Shown here in pieces: positions 55,073 to 63,260 of a stretch of DNA of 64,000 nt. Numbering within the stretch: the first letter of the stretch is position 1; each line of letters starts with the position of its first letter. Made by a program: the position numbers and the translations under genes. Below the pieces are notes generated by a model, which was not told the origin of the DNA, did not search any database, and saw nothing but the letters and a program-made list of their open reading frames with translations. The stretch comes from Seonamhaeicola maritimus (GTDB lineage: Bacteria; Bacteroidota; Bacteroidia; Flavobacteriales; Flavobacteriaceae): the NCBI RefSeq assembly GCF_008056315.1, contig NZ_VRKQ01000008.1:434001-498000 (forward strand), read 5' to 3'.

Positions 55073-56194
55073 TCAGATAGTTTTATTATAAATTCGATAT
55101 GTTTTGGTGCGAATTCCACCAATTTTATGAAGGACGGAGTTCATAATGTTATTTGATTCGAGAACGTAACCAGCCTCGGCCTCAATAACATTATTTTGAA
55201 TAAGGGCCTTCGTAATTTTATGATATAATATAAGATCTAGACCCAGTCCGCTATAGTTTTTTAATACGCCTAAAATCATGACCCTGGCCTTATTTATTTT
55301 TCTCTTATACCATAAAAGTTTGAGAAAGCCAAAAGGAAGCAGTTTGCCATTTTTCACATGCTTTATGGCCTGATTTAAATCGGGTACAGCCAAAATAAAA
55401 CCAATAATATCGTTGCCTTTTTCTGCTATTAATGCCAGCTCTAGCGGAGCAATCAATTTTAATTCGTTAGCCATTTTTTTAAATTCAATTTCGTTTAATG
55501 GTATAAAGCCCCAATTGTTCTGATTACAAGCGTTGTAAACGTTTCTTAGTCTGCTTATATCGTGGTCAAAAGTTTTTTTTGAAACAGGTCTAATTGTAAT
55601 GCCTTTTTTATCCATGGATTGCGTGCACCTTTTTAGAACATTGCCATATTTCTGTTCGATTTGTTTTCCATCAAACCAATAGGAATACAGGTCTAGTTCT
55701 TTTTCAAATCCACAGAGGGTTAAAAGTGTATCATAATATTTATAGTTGTAAGGCATTGATATCACATTAGGGTTTTTAAATCCATTAATAAGAATGCCAC
55801 AGGAATCGTTGGTAGTTAAATTTGTAGGGCCAATAATTTTTGTTAAGCTTTCATCTTTAAGCCAATTTTGGGCTTTGTTAAAAAGAGCTTTTGCAACTTC
55901 TGGATTATTAATGGCATCAAAATACCCAAAAAAACCAGCTTCATCTTTGTAGAGCTTAAGATGTACTTGATTTTTAATTACAGCAATTCGTCCAACAGTT
56001 TTATGACCTGAAAAGGCCAGAAACAACGTAATTTTAGAGTGTTTAAAAAAAGGATTATCTTTTGTAATCATTGACTTTGTTGTGACATAGAGCTCTCCTG
56101 CATAAAGCGGATTGTCCTTGTACAAGTCAAAAGGGAACTGAATAAATTTCTTTTGGTCTGCATTCGTTTTTACTTCTAAAACTTCAATTCCCAT
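55073..56194 (-). CDS. GNAT-fold acyltransferase-like protein
   Basis: A 373-residue protein of the GNAT-like type found across bacteria. N-terminal FIQFPFDLYKDNPLYAGEL and FFKHSKITLFLA are the usual opening; GRIAVIKN forms the first GNAT sheet and GPTNLTTNDSCGILINGF a conserved mid-segment. The C-terminal half ends with LELALIAEKGNDIIGFILAVPDLNQ, a central-strand pattern, and LGVLKNYSGLGLDLILYHKI, which resembles the acetyl-CoA loop. An N- or O-acylation step is likely, donor and acceptor unknown. It is six bases from the fusion gene upstream and 12 from the P450. Confidence 0.75.
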   Translation of the reverse strand: MGIEVLEVKTNADQKKFIQFPFDLYKDNPLYAGELYVTTKSMITKDNPFFKHSKITLFLAFSGHKTVGRIAVIKNQVHLKLYKDEAGFFGYFDAINNPEVAKALFNKAQNWLKDESLTKIIGPTNLTTNDSCGILINGFKNPNVISMPYNYKYYDTLLTLCGFEKELDLYSYWFDGKQIEQKYGNVLKRCTQSMDKKGITIRPVSKKTFDHDISRLRNVYNACNQNNWGFIPLNEIEFKKMANELKLIAPLELALIAEKGNDIIGFILAVPDLNQAIKHVKNGKLLPFGFLKLLWYKRKINKARVMILGVLKNYSGLGLDLILYHKITKALIQNNVIEAEAGYVLESNNIMNSVLHKIGGIRTKTYRIYNKTI

Positions 56195-56199
56195 TTACA

Positions 56200-59037
56200 T
56201 TACAGATTTAGAGTTGTGCTTGGAAGCGTTTTTAAATGCTTGAAACCATGTTTTTCTCCAAGCTTTCCTATGTCTTGAACTTGCGAAATTTTAAGGCTTC
56301 CGTAGGAATATGACGTTTTGCTTTGTTCAAAACCCAGTAGCATAGTTTCGCACATACAAGCAAAAGCTTCTCCTGATTCAATAGGTAGTCCTTTAGGGTG
56401 CAAGTCTTCGTTATTTGGAAGCTGCACAATGCCTCCTTTTTTGGTTTTAATATCTTGGTTATTCAAAAGTTCGTCAGTACAGTTTGAGGGTACCGATATA
56501 TCACAAACCAGACTGCCTGCCTTAAAATGCTCCGTTTTTAAAAAAGGCTCCCCTTGGTTCGTTGCTACCACCGCTATGTCGCATTCTTTAAGGTCCTTTA
56601 GATTACAGGACATTTTAACAGGGGCATCTTTTTTGGAAAACTCCATGTTATAGAGTTCACACAATTTGCCTGAATTTAAAAATGTACTATCTGCCTTTGC
56701 TTTTTTTAACAATGTGCTACCAAGAAATCTTTTATGAAGTTTTCCAAGTTGAACAGAGGTTTTGTTTAAAAGATCGGACAGTAATTGTTTTAATAATAGC
56801 TCAGCGTGACCTATAGTTTTATTTTCAGAATTTTTGAAATTTCCAACTAACAACAAACTGTCGCAGTGATCCAGCAGAAGTATTGATAGAACAGTTGCAA
56901 TATTCCCACCAGCACCTATAACCGCAATTTTGGTAAACGCCTTTTTTCTTTCCCTAATTTCCATATGAACCTGCTTTAACGCAGAATACACTGTAAAACT
57001 ATTCCCTGTAGTAATATTTAATTTGGAATTGTTTACTGCACGACCATTTTGCATGATAATGGATGTAAACTGCCCTAATCCAATTGTAGTAATGCCCATT
57101 TTATATAGAAAATTTATGGCTTTACTACAGGTATCTTGATAGTATTTTAAATAATGTCGAGACCGATTTAATTGTTCTTTTATTGTTTTTGAAATAAAAG
57201 GCACGCCCACAAACGTTATCGTAATTTTTTCCCCATATAAATTTCTAATTTCGTTCCGACCTAATAGTACAGGAGCACCAAATCTTGTACATTTTAAGGC
57301 GAAATCAGATATCACTCCATTTGGCAATCCATCTAAAGACGGGATACATTGTTTAATAGAACCTAAATTGATGTAATGCACTAGAAAGCCAACATTGGTC
57401 AAACTATGACTATCGTCATCCAATTGAATGGTTCCAACATCAAATTGCTTTATTGCCCTTAAATTTTGATGCTTTTCTTCTAATACAGGACTAATTAATG
57501 CGTAAAAATCGTTGCATTGTAATATATAGCATAAAGTATCGATTGCACTTATAAAATAATCTATGGACGATTTTGAAATGAAAGCACTGGGGTGAATTCT
57601 AATTGTTTTTGAGTTTGAAAGCGTAACTGAAGCTCGAATATGTTCTTTGTTCAGTAAATAAGAAGAAAGCATATATCCGAAATAATCTGATCTTGATAAC
57701 GATTGTAGGCCGTAACATTGACTAAGATCAAAGTCTTTAAACGAAATACCTATCATCAAGCCATCACCACGGATATCTGTAATAATATCTGCATATTTGG
57801 TTTTTATTTTGCGTAATGCCTGACGAATATATATTCCACTGTTGATAATATTTTTTTTCTGATCGACAGCTATGTCAATGGCTTTTAAAGCTATTAGAGA
57901 GGAGATGTCGTCATCAGAAAAGGTTGAGGTATGCTTCATTTCAAATTCAGGAATATAGGCATCGGTATTAATTACCAAAGCACTAATTTTGGCAAGTCCG
58001 CCCCCTAACGATTTTCCCATTACATAATAATCTGCGAATACTTTTGATTTGAAAGAGGATAAAAATTCTCCCGTTCTATAAAAACCACATTGTATTTCAT
58101 CAAAAATTAGTGGTATGCCGTTCTTTTCGGCTTCAGTTTTGAGATTTTTCAATAGGGTTTCCGGAGCAACATGAATGCCACTTTCGCCTAAAATAGGCTC
58201 AATAATAATGGCTGTAATCGCATTCATTTTTTTATGCTTTATCAGAAGTTTGCCTTTTGCATTTAGTTTAGGGATTTCCAGGATAAAGCTATTGACCGAA
58301 ATATGATTCTTGATGTTCTCTAAATCCCATTCAAAAAATTTGGTGCTTATGGGAGAGGTTTGAAAAAAGGGGTTTTTGTATTTAATATTATTGGTTATAG
58401 ATAATGCTCCCAAAGTTTTACCATGATAAGACCCTTTTGATGCAAGTACGCATTTTTCATAATGTTTTATTTTATGACTATTAGAGGCTTCGATATCTTT
58501 TTTTAAGCCCTCAAAACTGTTATAGTTTTTATCATTATAATTTAATTGAATACTGTCTTTTTGAGCGTTATAAAAGTTTTTAATATTTAGAAAAGCTAAC
58601 TCTTGCTCTTCGAAAAATGCGTTCAAATTTTTATTGAAACTCAAGAACGCATGCTTGATAGCTGCTTCAATGGCTTCACTTCCAGAATTTAGAAATGTGC
58701 AATAGTACTTCTTGCCACTTTTAGATGAGATTAGATTGCCTATTTTTTTGCTTAATAAAGCAGATCCTGAACGAACAGACAATTGAGTATGCACCGGCAC
58801 TTCTTGGTCATATAAGGATTTTATGTATTCCCTTAACTCGAAATTGTTATGACCTAATAATAACGAACCATAGCCTCCGGTTAAATCTAAAACCTTAACT
58901 TCCTTCTCTTTATTAAAGTAATACACAAAATCACCTTGAGCTCTATGATACACTTTATCCAATTTTAATGCACCTATTAATTCGCTAATTAATGGTTTAG
59001 AAAAATCTTTGTATATAGTTTTAATATCGTCTCCCAT
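56200..59037 (-). CDS. Fused class III aminotransferase and acyl-ACP-reductase/amino-acid-dehydrogenase-like protein
   Basis: A 945-residue two-enzyme fusion. Residues about 1-480 form a PLP-dependent class III aminotransferase: TGGYGSLLLGHNN, LNSGSEAIEAAIKHA, GSYHGKTLGALS, IFDEIQCGFYRTG and the PLP lysine in VMGKSLGGGL (about 344). Residues about 530-945 resemble cyanobacterial acyl-ACP reductase and the predicted amino-acid dehydrogenases (COG5322): IGLGQFTSIIM, ITTGNSFTVYSAL, the Rossmann loop VIGAGGNIATVL (about 704) and AVVATNQGEP, SLVCDISVPSN. The fused order suggests reduction of an acyl thioester to an aldehyde followed by amination to an amine, as in TamH or PigE, though those use a different reductase. 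This reaction is inferred. Confidence 0.85.
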   Translation of the reverse strand: MGDDIKTIYKDFSKPLISELIGALKLDKVYHRAQGDFVYYFNKEKEVKVLDLTGGYGSLLLGHNNFELREYIKSLYDQEVPVHTQLSVRSGSALLSKKIGNLISSKSGKKYYCTFLNSGSEAIEAAIKHAFLSFNKNLNAFFEEQELAFLNIKNFYNAQKDSIQLNYNDKNYNSFEGLKKDIEASNSHKIKHYEKCVLASKGSYHGKTLGALSITNNIKYKNPFFQTSPISTKFFEWDLENIKNHISVNSFILEIPKLNAKGKLLIKHKKMNAITAIIIEPILGESGIHVAPETLLKNLKTEAEKNGIPLIFDEIQCGFYRTGEFLSSFKSKVFADYYVMGKSLGGGLAKISALVINTDAYIPEFEMKHTSTFSDDDISSLIALKAIDIAVDQKKNIINSGIYIRQALRKIKTKYADIITDIRGDGLMIGISFKDFDLSQCYGLQSLSRSDYFGYMLSSYLLNKEHIRASVTLSNSKTIRIHPSAFISKSSIDYFISAIDTLCYILQCNDFYALISPVLEEKHQNLRAIKQFDVGTIQLDDDSHSLTNVGFLVHYINLGSIKQCIPSLDGLPNGVISDFALKCTRFGAPVLLGRNEIRNLYGEKITITFVGVPFISKTIKEQLNRSRHYLKYYQDTCSKAINFLYKMGITTIGLGQFTSIIMQNGRAVNNSKLNITTGNSFTVYSALKQVHMEIRERKKAFTKIAVIGAGGNIATVLSILLLDHCDSLLLVGNFKNSENKTIGHAELLLKQLLSDLLNKTSVQLGKLHKRFLGSTLLKKAKADSTFLNSGKLCELYNMEFSKKDAPVKMSCNLKDLKECDIAVVATNQGEPFLKTEHFKAGSLVCDISVPSNCTDELLNNQDIKTKKGGIVQLPNNEDLHPKGLPIESGEAFACMCETMLLGFEQSKTSYSYGSLKISQVQDIGKLGEKHGFKHLKTLPSTTLNL

Positions 59038-59048
59038 AGCGCCCCTAT

Positions 59049-60077
59049 TTATCCTCTATTAAAGTTTTTTTTACGAATATCAACCATTGTTGGCTGCAAG
59101 CTATAGGTCAATAAGTTTTTGCTCCATTTAAAAATTGAGGAAACAAGTCTGTTTTTATGATAAATGAACATTTTTTTGTTATGGGGTGTGGCCCCCAATC
59201 GGTTTTTAGAAACTTCGGCCGTTTGACCAAAATTTATGGTAGTGCTTGATACAGCTATGGCTTCTTTTATGATTTGAATTAAATTGTTGTAATACGAATC
59301 AAATGCATCTCTAAGCTCATAATTTATGCCTCCAAACAAGAAATAGTATATGTTGTTAAATGAAGTGCTGATATGCCATGCAAGTAGCTTGTTTTCCGAA
59401 TAGAAAGAGTGTAGCTTAAATTCAGATGGTAAATTGATAAAAAAATCAAAGTTCAAAACTTCTAATTTTGTTTTGGATACCTTCAGAACATCCAAATAAA
59501 GATTATAGTGTTCCGTGGTAAACATTGCGCATAAATTTTCCTTTAATATAACATTGGAGAATTTATCTTGAGCTTTTAATATGCGCCTTCTATGATTATG
59601 CCGCATGGTATCTAAATAAGCTTCCCAACTGGGAATCTTCAAGTTAAAAATCATGGAAGGCAGTGTTTGCATTTCTATTATTTTTTTAATTTCAATAGGT
59701 ACATCGTAATTTAAACATAGAATAATTCCATGTTCTTGACGCATGATATAATCAAGTATAGTTTCACAATACTCCTCAGCTCCAATAATGCCTTGCGCAT
59801 CGACAGAAACAGGGATACCAATGATGGTCATTGGAAGTTTCAATTCATATTTAGCAAATGTCAACACATTTACCTTTAACGAATACACAACAGCTCCAGC
59901 GACCAACTTCTCATTTTTATGAGCCTGATAATATTTTTGGTTGCAATAATTATAAAGCTCAATATGTTTTAAAAACCTCACCCTTTGATAGGTGCTATCA
60001 CATAATACATCCCAATCTAAATCTAACTTGTCGGCTGATTTTAAAGTTGTTATTTTTAAATTATTATCCAACCGCAT
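59049..60077 (-). CDS. FemAB/BioF2-like (GNAT) acyltransferase
   Basis: A 342-residue protein with the double-GNAT look of the FemAB/peptidoglycan-bridge and BioF2-like families: a basic helix DTMRHNHRRRILKAQDKF in the middle, then LAWHISTSFNNIYYFLFGG and YYNNLIQIIKEAIA with FGQTAEVSKNRLGATPHNK near the end. These enzymes transfer an acyl or aminoacyl group to an amine. Its stop lies 11 bp before the fusion gene starts, and its start overlaps the radical SAM gene by 14 bases. It may acylate the amine made by the fusion protein. Confidence 0.7.
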   Translation of the reverse strand: MRLDNNLKITTLKSADKLDLDWDVLCDSTYQRVRFLKHIELYNYCNQKYYQAHKNEKLVAGAVVYSLKVNVLTFAKYELKLPMTIIGIPVSVDAQGIIGAEEYCETILDYIMRQEHGIILCLNYDVPIEIKKIIEMQTLPSMIFNLKIPSWEAYLDTMRHNHRRRILKAQDKFSNVILKENLCAMFTTEHYNLYLDVLKVSKTKLEVLNFDFFINLPSEFKLHSFYSENKLLAWHISTSFNNIYYFLFGGINYELRDAFDSYYNNLIQIIKEAIAVSSTTINFGQTAEVSKNRLGATPHNKKMFIYHKNRLVSSIFKWSKNLLTYSLQPTMVDIRKKNFNRG

Positions 60078-61593
60078 TAGCCATATCTTCTGTAAAGCTT
60101 ACCTCTTTAGTAACAAAATTTTGGAATGACGGATGATTAAATTTGCTGTTAAAGCTGTAATCCTTCAGTTCAATGCCTTTGTACCTTGAAATCATTAATT
60201 CTTTCTCAGAATGATGATTGTGCCCGTTGTAAAACTGTAATCCTATTTTTATAGCTCCCAAAATAATATTCCAATAGTTGATTGTCCATATAGATGGTAA
60301 GGTTCTAAATGTATTCTCATTGGCCCGCTTCATATTCAATATGGTTTTGCCATAAAGTTTAAGAAGTTCCCTATAATATTGTTTTTTTGTGAGTTTTGTA
60401 GGCAAAAGTTGATGCGATAAGTCAAATAAATCGTGTGCATCTTCTGGAACTGTTAAGTACGGTTTAAGATTCTTATAGTCCGCCGCACCGGGAAGAGGTG
60501 TGGCTGGCGATATATTTACATAGTACAGCTTACTTTCTTTTATAAACTTCCATAATTTATTCCAGTCCTTTTTAACATAATCTGCACCGGGGATTAACGA
60601 ACCGTAGGTGTCCACTTTATATTTTCTTAATATTTCGATGGCTAATTTATTGTAATGTGCAGGAGATTGTTTGTTCATGTCCTTCAACTCTTCATCTGTA
60701 ATGGCATCTAAACCAATAAAAACAGCTTTTAACCCCAATTCTGCCCATAACTTTATAACATCTTCATTTTCAACTATAAAATCAGCTCTGGCATAACAGA
60801 GGTAGTTTTTTTTGATATTATGAGCTTTAATAAGTTTTGCCAGTTTTTCAAGTCTACTATTATTAATCAAAAAAATATCATCAACTATATAAATCTCACT
60901 TTCCTCGATTGTTAATAATTCCTTTACGATAGATTCTGGTGAGCGACTATAAGGAAGTCCATCGGTAATTTTCCATGTGAAACAGAAATTGCATTTATAC
61001 CAACATCCCCAAGTTGTTTTCATCGTAACCACTGGCTTATGCATTAAATAATAATATTTATGTTTTAAATGCTTCACCAAGTCCCTTCTTGGAAGGGGTA
61101 GTGTATCTGCTTTTGGCATGTAGGGTCGCTTTGGAGATTTTATCAGTTCGCCTTTCCGTATCGGAATAGCTACTCCGGGAATATCTAATAAAGATTGATT
61201 TTGTGCAATGGCGTTTATTATTTCAGACAATAGCATAGTACCATCCCCAATGCCAATAATGTCTACAGAAATATCAGCAAAATCTTCAGGTACAAGTGTT
61301 GCATGAACGCCGCCTACTATAGTTATACATTTTGGAGCAATTGTCTTAACATATCTAAAAATCTTAATTACCTCATTAGTTCCTGTTTTATAGCAACTGC
61401 TCACAACCACATCTGGGTTAAAGTCTTTAAATCGTTTTTTGAAACCTTTTTCAACCAAATGATCAAAAATCATGAGCTCATGCCCATTGATGCTTGCGGC
61501 AACATATTCTAGTTCCAGAGGTTCACATATCATAATATGCTTTAATCCGATGGTGTGTTTGGGAACAGGTGGGCGAACTAATAAAATTTTCAT
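60064..61593 (-). CDS. B12-binding-domain radical SAM enzyme 1
   Basis: A 509-residue protein. Residues about 1-140 are a cobalamin-binding-like domain (KILLVRPPVPKH, DVVVSSCYKTG, ITIVGGVHATLVPEDF). The radical SAM core carries CWYKCNFC (C-x3-C-x2-C, about 195-202) for the 4Fe-4S cluster, followed by YIVDDIFLIN and GLKAVFIGLDA. A C-terminal extension of about 120 residues contains LPSIWTINYWNIILG. Class B radical SAM proteins methylate or ring-rearrange unactivated carbons. It is translationally linked to the FemAB-like gene. Confidence 0.9.
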   Translation of the reverse strand: MKILLVRPPVPKHTIGLKHIMICEPLELEYVAASINGHELMIFDHLVEKGFKKRFKDFNPDVVVSSCYKTGTNEVIKIFRYVKTIAPKCITIVGGVHATLVPEDFADISVDIIGIGDGTMLLSEIINAIAQNQSLLDIPGVAIPIRKGELIKSPKRPYMPKADTLPLPRRDLVKHLKHKYYYLMHKPVVTMKTTWGCWYKCNFCFTWKITDGLPYSRSPESIVKELLTIEESEIYIVDDIFLINNSRLEKLAKLIKAHNIKKNYLCYARADFIVENEDVIKLWAELGLKAVFIGLDAITDEELKDMNKQSPAHYNKLAIEILRKYKVDTYGSLIPGADYVKKDWNKLWKFIKESKLYYVNISPATPLPGAADYKNLKPYLTVPEDAHDLFDLSHQLLPTKLTKKQYYRELLKLYGKTILNMKRANENTFRTLPSIWTINYWNIILGAIKIGLQFYNGHNHHSEKELMISRYKGIELKDYSFNSKFNHPSFQNFVTKEVSFTEDMANAVG

Positions 61594-61634
61594 ATTTGTA
61601 ATTTTTAATCCATTTTTTAGATGTCTCAGAACAA

Positions 61635-62966
61635 TTAAACAATACCTGGTGTTATGCCTTTTCGAATATGAGATTGGTAAATCATGTTGGTGCCAAACAC
61701 AAATAATCTCATAAAGTAGTTTAGATTGGCGTGGTTTCCCTTTAATCGCTTTATGATGTTTTTTGTGGAATACAATCTTTTATATAGATCCCAATAACCT
61801 TCTTGCAAGGTTTGAGCGGACATTTTTTTAGGGTGAAAAACTGCAGACCCTCCTACATATTTTTCAATATCAAAATCAAAAATTCTTTCTTCTTTAATAA
61901 GTTGGTCATACATTGGTGTTCCGGGAACAGGTGTAAGGATGTACATTCTTGGTAAGGCGATTTTATTTTTCATAAGAAAATCAAATGTCTTGTCGAAAAC
62001 GGTTTCATCGTCACCATCTAGCCCTAAAATCATTTCAGTACTTATTTCAATACCATGAGCTTTAATGTTTGCAAATGCGGTATTGTAATTTTGAGGATCA
62101 TTCCATTCTTTATCAATATGCGTAAGACTAGCTTCGTTAACCGTTTCAATTCCAAAAGATAGGATCCTGCATCCACTATCATAAGCTAATTGAAGCATAT
62201 CATCCTCCTTAGCTATTTGCAGACTACATTGGCTGGCCCAGATTATTTTTTCGGGGATTAATGCCGTCCAAAGTTCTTTGCAGTAATTAAAGTCTACCCC
62301 AATATTGTCATCGATAAAAGTAATATACTTACTGCCGTTTGCTTTGGCAGCTCTAACATCGCGAATCACCTGGTCAACAGGCCTCTTTCGATAACTACGT
62401 TTAAAAAATTCTGAAATGGAGCAAAATGTGCAAGGAAACGGACAGCCTCTTGTGGCTTGCACAGGTCTCCAAAAACCATAGTATTTGGCATTAAATTTAT
62501 GATATGCAGGAGGCGGAAAGGAAGTAACATCTGGAACCGATTCCATTTTGTAAATAGACTTTACCTCATTGTTTAAATAATCTTTTAAAAACCTTGGCCA
62601 AGTATCTTCTGCTTCGCCTTTAATAATTACATCTGCATGGGGTCTGGTCATAGATTCATCGAATAAGGAAATGGCTATGCCTCCCATAACTACAATGGCA
62701 CCTTTTCTTCTAAATTCGTCTCCAATTTGATATGCTCTAATGACTCCTGCTCCTCCCATACCAGTAAGTCCAACAATATCCCACCTTTCGTTCCAAGGAA
62801 TAGGCTCTGACGTCTCAGACACACAAGTCACGTGAAAATATTCTGGTGTAATTGCAGCCAATTGTGGCATGGTCAACCCAGGTAAATAAGTTTTTCTTTG
62901 GATGATGGGTTCCCCCTTTTTATCCAAACCTGTCGGACTGATTAAAAGAATTCTCGGTTTTATCAA
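61635..62966 (-). CDS. B12-binding-domain radical SAM enzyme 2
   Basis: A 443-residue protein, first gene of the operon. The N-terminal B12-binding-like part (RILLISPTGLDKKGE, DIVGLTGMGG, IVVMGGIAISLF, DVIIKGEAEDTW) is followed by the cluster motif CPFPCTFC (about 173-180), YITFIDDNIG, ILSFGIETVNE and EMILGLDGDDE. It is distinct from radical SAM 1 in length and motifs, so two separate steps are expected. The 294-bp region upstream, shared with the pnp terminator, must hold the operon promoter. Confidence 0.9.
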   Translation of the reverse strand: MIKPRILLISPTGLDKKGEPIIQRKTYLPGLTMPQLAAITPEYFHVTCVSETSEPIPWNERWDIVGLTGMGGAGVIRAYQIGDEFRRKGAIVVMGGIAISLFDESMTRPHADVIIKGEAEDTWPRFLKDYLNNEVKSIYKMESVPDVTSFPPPAYHKFNAKYYGFWRPVQATRGCPFPCTFCSISEFFKRSYRKRPVDQVIRDVRAAKANGSKYITFIDDNIGVDFNYCKELWTALIPEKIIWASQCSLQIAKEDDMLQLAYDSGCRILSFGIETVNEASLTHIDKEWNDPQNYNTAFANIKAHGIEISTEMILGLDGDDETVFDKTFDFLMKNKIALPRMYILTPVPGTPMYDQLIKEERIFDFDIEKYVGGSAVFHPKKMSAQTLQEGYWDLYKRLYSTKNIIKRLKGNHANLNYFMRLFVFGTNMIYQSHIRKGITPGIV

Positions 62967-63260
62967 AATTACTTTAGAATTAAATTATTGTTAGGGAGAA
63001 TAATAATTCCAAAGGCTTGCTCATGCAAAAATTTGAGATTTCAATGTAATCAAAATTTCTCGCAATTCAAAAAAAATATCCGCTTAAACATCTGATATAA
63101 ATGGAATTATATTATTTAAATTCAAAAAGTTTAGCTAATATAATAAATTGAAAAATAGAAGAGAGCTTTATAAGATCCGACCTATTTATTCAAGTTATAT
63201 AAGACAAAAAGCCCATCAATTTAAATTGACGGGCTTTCAAAAGTATGTATTCAAAAAGAA
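62967..63260. other. Intergenic region with operon promoter
   Basis: Between radical SAM 2 and pnp. Apart from the pnp terminator at 63208-63237 I see no gene. The region is AT-rich and should carry the promoter of the seven-gene cluster, reading on the minus strand from near 63000-63190; I could not locate it exactly. Confidence 0.4.
63208..63237 (-). terminator. Intrinsic terminator of pnp
   Basis: AAAGCCC and GGGCTTT form the outer stem, with TCAA/TTGA inside; on the minus strand TTTTTGTC follows. It lies 24 bp beyond the pnp stop. Confidence 0.85.

Noticed and set aside
61472-61714. Small plus-strand frame across the radical SAM gene junction
   Set aside because: It lies opposite the conserved N-terminus of radical SAM 1 and the C-terminus of radical SAM 2 and has no motif.
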